A DNA stretch of 64,000 bases. Source: Nilaparvata lugens. Lineage: Eukaryota > Arthropoda > Insecta > Hemiptera > Delphacidae. The notes below the pieces were generated by a model that searched no databases, was not told the origin of the DNA, and saw only the letters and a program-made list of their open reading frames with translations. Positions 24,516-39,800 of the stretch are shown in pieces. Made by a program: the position numbers and the translations under genes. The DNA is taken from contig NC_052506.1 of assembly GCF_014356525.2 (NCBI RefSeq), forward strand, positions 12,163,783-12,227,782, written 5' to 3'. The first letter of the stretch is position 1, and every line of letters starts with the position of its first letter.

Positions 24516-24823
24516 TATATTTTTTGATCAATAAAATTTATTCTATTCTATTATATTCTAATGTATGGAAATAAAAATACAAATTTCTTAGAAGTACAAA
24601 AATAGTGTTTCTTTTCAAATACTGTATTTTCGTAGATTAAATAATTTGAGATACAATTTGATTTTCAAATTGATTCTGAAACACCCTGTAGATAAATGTT
24701 TCCTATGATTTAGTCCCTTATTATCTCCGCAACAACTTCGCTCATTGAGATCTCTCAGGCTTTGAAACTCCTGCATAGATATTGTTTTTCACGTTTAATT
24801 TGTTTTTCTATTTGAAATTCCAG
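24516..24823. other. AT-rich stretch with a solo transposon end
   Basis: TTCTGAAACACCCTGTA at about 24675-24691 matches the terminal motif of the mariner-type elements, but no partner end is visible. The polypyrimidine tract before the esterase exon ends at 24823. Confidence 0.4.
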
Positions 24824-27800
24824 CCTCCAGAGCCAGCTCACCCTTGGAACGGCGTGCTCGATGCCTCTAAATTTGGAAAGAAATGCCCTCAGGCCAACAC
24901 AGAAAAAGAGCTGAGAGATCTGAGGATGAGAATCAATTCGGGAGAGGACGTTGAGGATTGTCTTACATTGAATGTTTACACACCAGTTGTAAGTTTTAAA
25001 ATAATGAGTCCCATTAACTAAAATGTAAGATATGGGAGTTTTTTTCATGCCAAAATATTAATTGAGTTTTTCTATAAAAACCTCTACTGTAAGTGCTAGA
25101 ATTTTCTCATTTGGGAGTTCTATACCTAAAAGGCTTCATTTGTAGCACATAACACTAAAGCTGCTGCAAAATGTGTAGGGAAATTCGTAAAAGTGTAAAA
25201 TTATACATAAAATTGAAGATAATTTAATATTCAATAAGCTCATAATCAGCATGGATTTTCTCATCAATTTTTAAAAAGTTATAAGAGCAAAAATTGAAAA
25301 AAATGGAGGCAAACGTGTTTTTTCAAAAATGTCACACCTTCAAGAGTGGATATCTCGAAAACTAGAGAAGATATAGAAAAAGTTGTGGAATGAATAATGT
25401 ATAAAATTATGTAAGCTTCAAGTTTGTATTTAACAGTTATGTCCGTCAGATACATAGTTTACGAGTTATATGCGAGAAACCAAAAAATGATACCTTTGAA
25501 CCACCCCCACCCCCTTAGCACAGTGGGTAAGGGTGGGGACTTTTGATATGTTTACCGCCTTACTACCCTAAACAGAACTGCGGGGTCAAAAAATTGTCTT
25601 CCAAACATTTCCCTCCATACCCTTTTTTGAGCATTCATTACCTGGACTAGTAAAAAAGGAAAAAGGAGTACAGATTGAGGGGGTATTTGGGGGGCTATTA
25701 TGGGTTACAAGCGGGACATTTCAAATTTGAGTGGGTTATGGATGAGGAAAGGTGCAGATTATGAATTGATAGAAAAAGAGGAGATACTGAGACTCTGTGG
25801 TCTTGACCGTTGAAACTCAAACAAAACACCAGCACTACTACAACTACAAAAACCGTTGAAGAAGGTGACGCAGTCACCGAAAAATTCGGATAATAATGAA
25901 AGTTTTCAAGTTTATAAGTGTTTTTTCACCTATTCAAATAAGTATTGAAAAGCTTCATGATGTTCAAATTCAGGAGCTTTATAAAGTAATGAAGTTCAGG
26001 AAAGGGATGCGTTCACACTAAAAATCTACAAAACAGAAACTGATAATAATTATTGTATCTACATCGAATTCAAGAGAGAAATCTCTTATTTTTATAGTGC
26101 ATTCCAATGCATTCTTCTAGCAGATTCAATCAGATTAAGACAACCTAGGAATAGTGAGTGCTGCCATTGTAGGTATTAGCACGTGCTGTAATAAATTATA
26201 GCTGTTCAACTGTTTTACGATGTTGTAGTGAAGGTTTGATTCATCCTAAGTGAAAGCAAGTACTAATTTACTTCTAAAATCTTCTTTCATAAAAAACAAT
26301 GGTATATTGTAACAGTTTATTTGATACGGATTCGTATGATTCATTTGAATAATATCGACTTCAAGTACCTACCTAATTGAATTTCCATTGTAAAAACCTA
26401 ATACTTGGAAAATATTAACTTTTGGACAACATTAACATTTTATCAAAATTTTTGGAGAGAAATAGTACAGGCTCAGCCTAGTTTTTCCTCCAATGTCATA
26501 AATTATTGTATTATGATTATAGTGTTTTATACAATAAATGAATGAATGAATATTTAGCTCAATGTCTCATTTCATGGACTAACATATATCTTTTAGGAGG
26601 AAATAATTACCTTAAAAATAATAATTTTTAGTTTCAAGATCCTTGATAGGATATAAATTTATTACTTAAAATTGATGCTCTGTGATCCTGTCAGCTCCTT
26701 GATCTGTTGTTTATTTGATGGATCATGAATTTGGAATTGACTTTTCCAGGCGCCAGAAAAGTGTGACAAAAATCGTTTACTTCCTGTCATGTTTTATATC
26801 CATGGAGGATCTTTCAGAGTTGGTTCAGCCCACAACTTCCAACCCAATTACCTTCTTGACAGCGGTGAAGTTGTTTTAGTCGTGGCTCAGTACCGATTAG
26901 GCCCTCTTGGTAAGTTCAAAGTTCCGTCTACTTCAATCTGATCATAATAGTTAAGACTCATATCTTCTACATAAATTATGAAGTAAAAATAGTTGAATAT
27001 ATATTATAAAAGTTTTTTTTTTAAAGCAAGAGAAATGGAATGAGTTACTTGTCAAGTTGAAGCAATCGCAAATTTTACACAACCTACACTTCATAAAATT
27101 TTATCCATTCAGAAATGGAAATTTTAGAATTAATTTTCAAGTTAAGGTGAGGTTTGCGCCACGTCACATTGAAGTTATTTGTTTTGAATATGATTCAGTA
27201 TCAATCTATTACCGTCGCACTTCCCATTACCCCACGCACAAGCAAATGCTAATGAGGTCATCATCCGCATTTAAAAAATGAAAAAATTCAAAGTTATGTA
27301 CATGCGCTAGTAATGTATTTACGTACTAGCTGGCCCGGCGAACTTCGTACCGCCAAATAGTTGATGCATTTCATGACAAACTTTAGATGGATGCACACCT
27401 GAGGAAGCGCGATGCGGTAATTTATTTATATAGATAATTTTCCAACTGCAAAATAAATAATTTACCTGGAAGGAATTAATTCTAAACTTCGAAGACAGCA
27501 CAATTATTTGAAACAAAACAATGTCTTTAGAGCATGTAAGTCTTTAACCTGAGGCCGCACTGCTGGATGGTTACAAACAGAACAGTCATTTTGTTTTTAG
27601 TCGCGGTGTTTAGAATAAAATACATGGGCGGTTATGGAGTAGCACCAATACCTACTACTACATGTAGTAGTAGGTATTGGTAGCACACACTCTTGTCTAC
27701 TATCTACCGACGGCTGTCTACTATTTACCGACGGCTGTTGGATGACGCAATGATTATAACAGCTGATTTTATTTCTTTATTTATGTGTGGTCAGCTCACC

Positions 27801-30800
27801 TCCCATAAGGATTACATGTAAATTTTGAAGGACCGTAGGAAAGAGTCCTGAAGTCAGATTATAAATTTTAAAGGCAATAAACCTGATCCTGAAGATAACG
27901 AACACAACTAAAAAAATCATCGAATTCGGTGCACACAAAAAAAGTTATTGAATGTCAAAATTTGAGGATCGATATTTATTAATATACATATATAGCGAGT
28001 TTTTGCAGCTTCAGTTATGTCGCTTCTTGCATCCCAATCGCCATCCTATTATATTAAGCGAGCAATTTCTGTATACCATATCTGTTTATATTTTTACATC
28101 TGGTTATTTATGTTCAACATCTCGAAAACGGCTCTAACGATTTTCACGAAATTTGGAACATAGTAGGTTTATGATATAAAAATTCGATTGCACTAGGTCT
28201 TATCCTTGGGAAAACTCGCTGAACGACATTAAAAGGATAATTCATCCTTGGCTAAAACAGCTGAGACTTGCGTCGTCTGTGGATAGTAAAAAGTGAGCGA
28301 GTGATTCTGTGGAAAATCAAAATATCGCATCCCCGAAATTCATAAGCTGACGTATAGCCAGCTGTAAAATATAAACACGATAATTTTAGAGAATTGTGTT
28401 CTGTTTATCAATAAATAAAAATAACGAGCGAAGCTTGGTGCACCGATATTATTTTCTTATTTATCCAGTCTCCTTCAAAAATGTATCTTCCATTTGAATG
28501 TGGCTGTTGTAGATCCATTTCTTTCGCGGTCTTCCACCCCTATTTCTGTTCGGGGTAACCAATTCTATACCTCTAAAGGTATTCTTTCTTATAATACTAG
28601 TAATAATTGTAATATTTAAAAGCTGAGATGAATGTGTGAATGTGAGATTACTGCCTCAGTATTTCTGAAATTCTTTTGTTATTAGGATTCCTTTCCTTGC
28701 AGACAGATGAGCTTCCAGGGAATATGGGATTCATGGACATGGTTTTAGCAATGAAGTGGACACAAAAGTACATAAGGTTTTTCTGCGGAGATAGCTCGAA
28801 AGTGACACTGTTCGGCCAAAGTGCCGGAGGGGCGGCAGTCACACTCATGATGGCCAGCCCTCTTGTTTCACCTGGTCAGTTACAACTCAATTTTAACTCA
28901 ACTGTTTAATCCTACTACCTAAATCAGGCTCTTTTTTCGGAAACTCCATGTTTTTAGTTACCGGTAAACCGGGGTGACTTTGTCCCAATTTTGGGGAGTT
29001 GAGTTTTTAAACCGCTTGCAATAAATACTTAAGTTGCAACAAATCTCTAGCAATATTTTTTATAGTGTTCTGCAATGTCTAAAGAGTATTTTTCATTATA
29101 AAGTTAGTATTTTTCTCCGCTTTAATAAAGATATATTTTTTGAAATTTAGAGACATTGTCAACCAGGGTTTGGGGGGACTTTGAAAAATATATTGATAAA
29201 GTTCATTTTCAAGAGTTAGACAAAGTGAAACCAACTGTTAAAATGAATAATTACATTGAAAACAAATGAAATCCCCTTCAAAAAATCACAAATTTTTCTT
29301 TAAAAAAAATATCTGCTGCCTAAAGATCTCTTTTTGCGTCCAGGCATGTTGGCTCCAGCTGCAGAATCAGCTAAAAATGAATACTAAGATCGTATTAATC
29401 TCAAGCAAGGTGAAGATTTTGTTTTATTAGGTAGAATACATGATATTTATCATATTTTGAATTGTATTTGCATCATATCCTGCATAATATCACAATTTTT
29501 ATACTGGGACAAAGTCACCCCAATTTCAACCTAAAAGTGACCACTTTGTATTCAACTCGTAACAGAACCCTAACCAGTTAAACTATGGATATTATAGATG
29601 TACCAATTGAAAGATAATAAAAAGGACAAAATAATAATTATGTACTCACCGATATCATAAGTCTTTTAGAAATAAGTTTTCTAATACGAAGTTTTCCGAC
29701 AACGAAATCACAAGATTAAGCAAGTAGTTTAGTTTTATGTCGATAATATATCGAGATTTGACAAGATATCGATTGTGAAACCTCGATAATTATCAGGGCT
29801 ACGAGTATCAATGTTGAACATCGATTTCGGATATCAGAGATAGGAGATAAACAACTGATTTGAATATTTTCCCGCGAGGTGGGACAAAGTCACCCCGGGG
29901 TGGAAAAAGTCACCCCGGCCGACGGTATGTTATTTTAAAAGTTGTGGTAGTAATGTTTAATTAAGTTAGAGTGTTGGTGGAGAATGATGAATATATTTTG
30001 AAATTGTAATACTATGTAATGATGAAAGATCTGTAATACTTTTGGTGAATTTTGAATACGAGTTATGAAACGAGTTGTGAATTTTGGTTGATATGTTTTT
30101 CGAACAGATATGTTCCAGAGAGTGATAGTTCAGAGTGGATCGTCACTATGCGACTGGGCGTTGGACCGGGACCCGGTGGAGCACGCCAAAAGGATTGCTG
30201 AGCTGGCAAATTGCACCGATCAGAACTTAGACGAGCTGGCACTGTGTCTTCACCGCACCAACACCTGGGAGCTCCTAGTCGCCCATTCTGACTTCTTAGT
30301 CAGTCTGTTCTAAGTAGTATTTTCTTTATAGTTATCGATAACTTTAATTCTTGGCGAAATCACAATAACTTCAATTGACGTTTCTGTGGTCATAAATTCT
30401 GATTGTAGAATTATTGACTTGAAACATGACATGCTGAGGAAATGTTCCAGATGGGGAAATCAATCTCACATGATATTTTATCGAAAATCTACATTCTGTG
30501 ATCATAAATTCTGATTGTAGAATTATTGACTGAAAACAAAAGATGCTGAGGAAACGTTCCAGATGAGGAAATCAATCTCAGATGAAATTTTATTTTAAAT
30601 CTATATTCTGTGATCATAAATTCTGATTGTAGAATATTATTGACTCAAAACAAAAGATGCTGAGGAAATGTTCCAGATGGGGAAATCAATCTCACATGAT
30701 ATTTTATCGAAAATCTACATTCTGTGATCATAAATTCTAATTGTAGAATATTATTGACTCAAAACAAAAGATGCTGAGGAAACGTTCCAGATGGGGAAAT

Positions 30801-33800
30801 CAATCTCACATGAAATTTTATTTAAAATCTATATTCTGTGATCCTGTGATCATAAATTCTGATCTGAAACATTTGAAAGAATAAGACGTTGATATTGTCA
30901 ATACCACTATATATATTCAAAAATTAATTCATATTACAGAACCAGGTTTCATGGTAACACCTACCACATCTTCAGCTGAACTAATGTGTTTGTTATTGTT
31001 GTGTTTGTTGTCAATAACAAACACATTAGTTCAGCTGGAGTGGCCGTAATCGAGTGGATTAGATGCTGGCTTTGTAATCCAAAGGCCCGGGTTCGAAACC
31101 CAGCCCGGGCAAGATATCTTCATCTCGGGCCACTCCCGTGTTTCGGATGGACACGTTAAGCCGTCGGTCCCGGCTGCCTAGAAGCAGTCGTTAGTCATGT
31201 CAGAGGCCCTGAAATTGATCAGTTGCGACCTGAAAACTGACACCAGACCTGAGCCAGGTCACACGATATTATTATTACTAGTTCAGCTGAAGATGTGGTA
31301 GGTGTTACCATGAAACCTAGTTCTGTAATATGAATTAATTTTTGAATATATATATATATAGTGGTATTGACAATATCAACGTCTTATACTTTCAATTATG
31401 GAGAAATACCACTACATCTCATACCATACAATCAAATTATGAAACATTTGACTTGAAACATATTAAGATGCTGAGGAAATGTTCCAGATGGGAAAATCAA
31501 TCCCACAAGAAATTTTATAGAACATTTACAATCTTGCACCCTTTAGTCTGAGTTCGAATCCCGTCGGTATGCATGGACGTTTGATCATCTCATCAAATCA
31601 CCCAGTCACTTTCAATTATCCACGTAATGTAAATTCCATTAAATTCAGTTGTTATAAAAAGATGAACCAAAAATTGAATTTGAAATATTTGTGAATGGGG
31701 CAGTTTTATACTGAAAGCTCAAGCTAATAGCTCATGTAGGGCATAATCCGAAAACATTCCATTTCAATAGCTTTTGTTTTAGATAAAAATCAAAATTTAG
31801 ATTGAATTGGTAATCAAAATTCGGGGGAGGAACAGGCACATCCCGCCTGTTGATGTCCTCCACAAAATTATTTCAAAAAATAATGTGTATCATTGAATCA
31901 ATAAAAGAATGAATAACCCTATTCTGAAGAAACTTCTAACTAAATTAACTATTCAAAATAGTTTTCTATTTAACCTTCCGGCAGTCGCGCTGTTGTAAAA
32001 AGTACAACAGTGTTTGCTGCACAAAACTATTTGATGGGTGGTGTCAGTGAATAAGTCACCTATGCGTTCCAAAACTTTCTCCCCATCATTCCACTGAGTT
32101 GCAGTATCAACCGAGCAATGGTTCAGTCTTTAGGTGCCATTTAGTCGCGACAATGCATAAGTCGCACTGTGCATAAGATAGGGAAAGACTGTATACGGTG
32201 ACTGTAAACGAACCAATAACACAGAATTGATGGCTTTGCTTGGTGTACCTTATTGGGCTATGAAATGGTAATCATCCAAATGTTCATAGACGTAAAATAA
32301 TCCAACAAGATGGAAAAAGTAATTATACAATTAATTAATATGTTTTGACAGTAAACAGAGTATATAACACTTGAAAAAATGGCTGTTGTAAAAAGAACAA
32401 CACGCGACTGCTCGTGTGACTGAGTAGGGCGCGACCACCGAAATGTTAAGAAAACCTAGTGAAATTATAGAAATGTATAGTATAGTGAGACGGTGAGACT
32501 GAAACCTCAAGTTACCAACTTCCTTATTCAAAAGGAATTGATTAATGTAGCTGGGTGATTATGTGTTCTTGGTCTTGAAGATGCTCAATAATTGAATAAG
32601 ATTACGACGAAAAATTGTTATAAAGTTTCTTATTTATATAAATTAATAAAATATTCATGTCAGAAAAAATTGTGAAAAGTGGAATTTTCATGACAGAAAT
32701 TGGTATTGTTTTTTTATAAAATAATTGGTATTGTTTTAGTAAATTTATGTACCAACTCAAACTTTCCTCCGATTATTCTCAACTCAAGTTTTCTAAACTT
32801 TCAAATCAAATAAAATCATTTATTGTTAAAAAACATTGGAAATGTTACAACAATGTCAAGATATCATGTCCCAATAAATACTACACTAACTATGTCATAA
32901 CTAGCCTATATGACCAATACGAAAAATATTAACACAAAAACATTTAACACGCCAATCAAAATTCAACTGCGAAAAATTCATCCGCCGTATACAGACATTT
33001 CCCAATTAACAAGTCCCTCAAATCACTACCTCCGTAAACAAAGCTATAGTGCATTCTGGTGACGTCAGCACAGGTAGGGCTCCTACACCAATAACAATTT
33101 GTTGATTTCAGCTGATCTATATCAGTTAGTATTTTTTAACAAAGCCATAGTGCATTCTGGTGACGTCAGCACAGGTAGGGCTCCTACACCAATAAAATTT
33201 TGTTGATTTCAGCTGATCTATATCAGCTAGTGTTTTTATTGGTGTAGGAGCCCTACCTGTGCTGACGTTACCATCAACCACCTGTCATGCACTACGGCTT
33301 TGTTTACGGAGATTCGATATCTATCACTCTCACGGACTCAGGTAGGCAGTTGAATAATTTTAAGGACATTTGCTGCCAGCTCTGTTTAGATACTTTGTAA
33401 CGGCAGTTACACACCGGTACCCACTTTCTAAACTGTTTTTCTATAATCTTATGTTACATCAATTTACCAGATTTATAATGTATTGTATTATTTTAAAACT
33501 CAAAATTATTGGATTGTTCTATGAAGCATTGATAACGCTTGTTTTGTTCTAGACTGAAGTATTGGTGACTGAGGGCCAAGCTGTTAAAGGGAACAACGGA
33601 GGTAACCATGCAGTTATACAGGCAGCTGGTCCCAATGCATTCCTCATAGAAGATCCCCATGTCTTGTTCAAAGAAGGACGCTACAGACATGTTCCAATGA
33701 TGGCCGGCATTACAAAGCATGAAGGAAGCTTTTTCCTTGGAAGTAAGTCAACCTTCTTGCAAACAAATACCTCAAGTACAACAATCTGGGTCGAACTATC

Positions 33801-36800
33801 AATGGGTGGATTTTTTAGTAAATTATCATTGAGTGATTAAACCTGAATATCCTGGCGCCTGTTTCATAAAAAATTAGAAGTCCTGTAATTCCCACCAACC
33901 GTTAAAAACTGGATAATTCAATCTTATTACTTTAATATCAACGTAATATGGGCTAGATATTTTCCCCTAATAGTTCGACATCTTATTTTTGGAATTATGA
34001 TCTAAATTCTTGAGTTCTGTAATGTCTTTTCTTTTACTTTTGTTATAATGTAATTATTGCTACTCCTACTGGCGGACAAGTTATACTTTTGCCAGTAGAA
34101 ATCCGCTATGTAAAATAAATAATACAGTGTAATATGTATATTAATAACTATGTTATTTTGCTTTTGAGAACTTGTATTTTGATTTTGTATTGTGTACGTT
34201 TTTGTGGAATAAATTTGAATTTGAATTCAGGAACAGCTGATTTTATCGGCTATACTGAGCATGTAAATGGAATGGTGATTCTCCTGTATTACAGGACTTG
34301 TAACTTTTATGAAACAGGCCCCTGGATACTGGGATAGTTTCCGAATTGTAATGACTTTAATTGATTATTCTTTTTATATATTCCCTTCAAAATATCAATG
34401 AAAATAACGAGAACAACCGGAGTAAACCTGTAGAGAAGAATTGATATAACATGCTCCTGTGAAATAATAATTTTTACTAGTAGTTCTGGGAACAGTAGAC
34501 CTCACGCAGTATTCTCATCCACAAGTACCTAATTGAAACTAAAGACCTAAGGAAATACAGAAATAGACTGGCTTCTCCACACATCTGTGTAATCACTTGT
34601 CAGCTGATTTATGATGAATAATTCTATAGTCTGATTTTTACTCTAATATTGGCGTATGAAGGAGGCTCCTTTTTCCTTTTATATTATCCTTGAAATGCAA
34701 AATTTCCAAAAACCTTGTATGTCGACGCGCAATTAAAAAAAGAACATACCTGTCAAATTTCATGAAAATCTATTACCGCGTTTCGCCGTAAATGCGCAAC
34801 ATATAAACATATAAACATTTAAACATTAAGAGAAATGCCAAGCCGTCGACTTCAATCTTAGACTTCACTTCTCTCGGTCAATTAAAATTAGTTCTTTTTT
34901 TGACATTTCAAGTCTCTTCAATTCTAGAGAAGAATTAATTTAAATGGACGAATATCTAAATTATCAAATGTACACACATGACAGTGACATTTAAGGATGC
35001 AAATTGAACATTAAACATCATTACATAGAATTTATTAATAAATGCACTTCACAATAGAATTAAATAAACGGCATAATTGATTTTGATGAGTCCTATCATA
35101 GAGAAACGATAGCATAAGTAGATATCCCATGGTATATAGGGCGTTTATGTCGCCACTTTTACTGTTATCCCAAGCCGATAGTTCACGCAGTTCTTTCCTA
35201 TGCAGCTGTGTGATGCTGGTAGTCTCTCAAATTGTGCCGTTCATACACTGTCACCCCAACAGAACAGTAAAAATTGACAATAATCGACAGTAATCGGCTT
35301 CAGATAACAGTAAAAGTTGCGACATAAATTCCCTATACCATGGAATATCTACTTACGCTATTGTTTCTCTATGGTCCTATTATACTGGTGGACTTGTAAA
35401 CATATTAATGAAACATTCTCTTGATGAAAGTAGGTGACTACTGAAGTTGTGATCCATCAAATAATTCAACAGACACAGAAGATGTAAGAGCAGGATGAAA
35501 CCTTTTCAAGTAAATCATAATAGAATGTTGGAATCTCATTATCCTGGATATTGGAATAATTTCCTTAAAGTGTTTCTTAATGCACCGAGATCGCCAACAT
35601 TTTGTCACCAGCTATTGACTTTTTTACCACAAATCGACTTCACGAGGGTGCTGAGTGCCCTTCGAGAGAGCTTTGACTGAGCTTCAACTCAGCTACCATC
35701 CTGACGTGTGCAGCATACTAAGGCAATTTCTAAGCTGTTCTGCTGCACTAGATAACCATACAAAAAACTAAGTGTTATAATGTATATCTTTGTAACTCAC
35801 TTTTTTGTTCAAATAAAATAAATAATTGTAATAGATTCTATTAATTCATGTTGTTTTATTTTCTTACAGATATTTACGATTTTATTCTTGTACGGGATAA
35901 TAACACAAACGATACTGAGTATTTGAAAAAAGAATTTATCAAGGACACCCTTAAATTCAGTGGTAAGTCTTCAACTTGTTTGCATCCTAAGATAAAAATT
36001 GGGTAAAAATGTTGTTATCAATATTGGTATTCAAGAATATAAAAGATGTCATTTTTAATTATTATTTTTGATGTAGGAGTTCCGTTATTTCAAATTAACA
36101 ATTATTTTTAAACGAAATTCCAAAGTATTAAAAATAATTATTAATTAATTAGCATTTGAACAAATGCAACTTCTAATTTACTTTCATCTGTTATTTCAAA
36201 TTCTTTATAAATCTTTAGCAAAAAAATATACCTGGGATGTTTGTATGTTCAGTGCGCTAACCATTAGACGCTGAGACGCTTGTGAATGTGATAAAATTTG
36301 TTGTACTGTATTTCAAGCATTGTTGTCCAGTCCACGCAACAGAGTGCCACAAAATATTTTGATTGAATGTTTCAAAGGCTTGAATCTGCCAAAATTATAA
36401 TTATATATATAATAAAATTATATTATTATTTAATTAATTATGAAAAATCAAGAAGAAAGATTAAAATTTGGGTTTCAAGTTGCATAAATTGAATTTTAGG
36501 AAACTAAAATTATGTAAAATGTGGTATTCCAATTCAGTTGGAAATCTAAGTTTAGCTAAGCTATATGTAAAAGCTATAGCTTTTAGTTAAGCTATATGTA
36601 AATTGTGGTATTCCAATTCAGTTCGAAATCTAAGTTTTCTTAAGGTGCGTACAGATATACGCGCCGCGAACATGAGCAATTCACTTTTAATCAGCTGATT
36701 ATATCTGTATTTTTACAGAAACGGTAAGATACAGATATAAAAAGCCTGGCATCAGCTGATTAAAATTGAATTGCTCATGTTCGCGGCCAAGCTTCTTATA

Positions 36801-39800
36801 TCTGTATCTTACAGTTTCTGTAAAAATACAGATATAGTCAGCTGATTAAAAGTGAACTGCTCATGTTCGCGGCGCGTATATCTGCACGCACCTTTAGATT
36901 TCGAGCTAGAAATCTTTGCTAAGAATTGATTATAAAAACAGTATAATCGTCTCTTATCATGTAGACGTTGTTTTTTCAAGGAATCGATGATACAACTGGA
37001 GCCGTAACGGATACTTTTCAAGACAAATATTTCAAGGATGATGAAGTTGGCAATTTTACAGCTATGATACCAGGCCTCATTGATGTAAGAAAATACTTAT
37101 TCCTGATCATATTATATGTACTATTATAGCAGGAGGTACTTCCATAGAGTAAGGATAAGCGTAAGTCTTAGGTCTTACATGATCTCAAGTCTATATCTTT
37201 AGATGTTAGGTATAGATTTTTAAGGTCTTAAAGATCTTAACTCTATTTGTTTGTCTCTGGTACTTCATACAACAGGTATCAGCACCACTTTTGTTCATGC
37301 TTTGCAATCTGTAAGTAGGCTAATTTATAGTTTCTTGTTCTGAGTAAATGATTGCGGCGGAGTCCCAAACAATTGGGAGTTGATAGAAGATAACTGTAAC
37401 AAAACTTCTACACCTAATGAGGTTTAATTATTCAAATCATTCTTCAAAATTTTCTGAAATAACTCAATTTATTCAAAGTGCGGTGATATTAAGTGCAATA
37501 TTTGACTATAGTTTGGTATTTTAATCATTCTAAATTCAAAATTTGTAGCTCATATATTTTTGGACAGAACTTTGAACTTCAACTTTTCCTCAGTAAGAAC
37601 GTAACCTATTTTTTCGGACATTTTATTATTTATCAAAATTTGGGAACAGAATAGTTTTGGGCTATGCCTGTTGTTCTATCCCGGTCATATTCATATGATT
37701 TGTAATTATATAAACAAATAAATAAATAAATATATTAGAGATTTATCACGAGGAAAAAAATATTCCAGAAAATGAACGTGAACTCATTTTTTGAACAGAT
37801 TGAAACATATTGATTAGTTGTAAAATTATCCTAGTGCAAGCAGTAATAACACTATATTATAATGATCACCGGCTACTCAGTGGGTATAACTAGATACTAA
37901 GGACCGGTTTCAGAGCTCGGAATTTAGCCAAGTTCTAAACTTTAAACAGCTAGAGTCAGAAAAATTGCTTTACGAAACGGGGCGTAGTCGCAGTCCACGT
38001 TTAAATTTAATTTCGAAAAACAAGAAAATTGAACACAAAATAAAATAGTGTAAAGTTTCAGCTATTTCAAATAATATAGGAATGTTTAATTTCGTCAAGG
38101 AAAAACGTTTTCAATCATGGGGAAATAAGGATTATCAAAAAAACTGTGACTATTTCCATTTCGGAAAGCCAATTTTCTGACTCCAGCTGTTTAAAGTCTG
38201 GAACTTGGCTAAATCCCGAGCTCGGAAACCGGTCCTAAATCTGACCAATAATAGGAGTGAAATTTTGGAATTGTATTGCAATGAATCGCTCTTGCACAGT
38301 GGAAATGAGTTTTATATTTATCAAGTGTTAGTGTATTGTTTTCGAAAATAGATTCTCTAACTTTGAATTTCCAGATTTGTGGAGTTACATTATTAAAAGC
38401 ATGTCTGCTGCAACAAATTAGACACAACAGGCAATTACAACCGAGCTATTTGTATTCGTTCAATTATAAGGGTCATCTTACAAAATTTGGGTATGGAGAA
38501 GAGGTCAACTATCCCTTTGGCGGAGGTAATAATTTCGTTACAATGATATTAATTTAATCGTATTGGTAAAGTTTTTCCCTTACTATCCTCTACTGAAATA
38601 TGTTACGGAAATAAACGTATTTTCTTTAAAGAGTTGAACACTACCAGAAACGTTTAAATGGATTATAATATTTGATTCTGATTTTCCATTTTAGCATCTA
38701 AAGCACGAAATATACCTGTAATACTCGTATTATTGTATAATACAGTATCTATTCATAACAGAAGGCCAGCAAACCGGAGTAAACAGCTGCGACCACCGCA
38801 ATGTCTATGACGTGTTTACTACAGTTGTGTGTTCTACTGCAGAGTGTGATAGGTACTAAATTGTACAATAATATTGCAGGTCTATGGGCCGCTTAATCCT
38901 TTTCAGCCTATATTGAGGAAATACAAATATATCAAGTCAAGGTTCTGACTCTGTACAGTTTGTTGTAAATCTGCAATCATGAAGTTGTAAATACGTCAAA
39001 ACATCTAAAAATGTATCCTATACTATTAAACGAGCAACTTCAGTTTATATGTTTGTATTTCACCGGATCTCGAAAACGGCTCTAACGATTCTCACGAAAT
39101 TCAGAACATAGTAGGTTTATAATATAAAGATTCGATTGCACTAGGTCTCATCCCTGTGAAAACTCGCTGAAGGACCTAAAATGATAATTATTATTAATCC
39201 TTGGGAAAACAGCTGATAATAATTATTTAGTCGTCTGTTGGTGATGGAAGTGAGTGAGCGAGTTCATGTGTGTGGGACTGTGTCAAAATTATGACTCAGC
39301 TATTGAACTTTTATAATCATTTAATCAAGTACTTAGTGCCGGTTGCAAAAAAGCCGGATTATTTTCAATCCTGATTAATTCCAGTAGATCCATCTTTTTG
39401 AAATGGTCTTCTTCGATTTGGTTCACGTGAAGTTAATCAGGATTAAAATTTAACCGGCTTTTGTGCAACTGGGCCTTTGTGAGGGAAACTATTGCATTCC
39501 TCTGGGAACTAATCTAAATTTACTGTGATTAGATAGAACATTTCTGTATGAATGTTATTATAATTTCTTCTTTCGTAATAATTTTTTTATGCTTTTGTAC
39601 TCCAGAACGAAGGATATTGTTCATAATGTTGTAAAGATTTCCAAACATCTTAACATTTATATTATTGTTTTTGCTCTATCTGCTGTCACACTGTTAGTAA
39701 TATGGATGATTCATTCAATTACTCTTTTTGGAAAATAATTACGTTATATATAAAATAATAACTAAAATAATAGTTAAGATTTTTGACAAAATTAAGTAAT

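Noticed and set aside
30382..30865. Regularly spaced repeats resembling a CRISPR array
   Set aside because: The units are contiguous ~118-bp tandem repeats without spacers, in an insect intron.
31038..31110. Possible tRNA gene (also heads at 4822-4900, 18660-18735, 49349-49420)
   Set aside because: A- and B-box-like motifs are present, but acceptor stems do not pair and unique bodies with tails and TSDs follow: these are SINEs.
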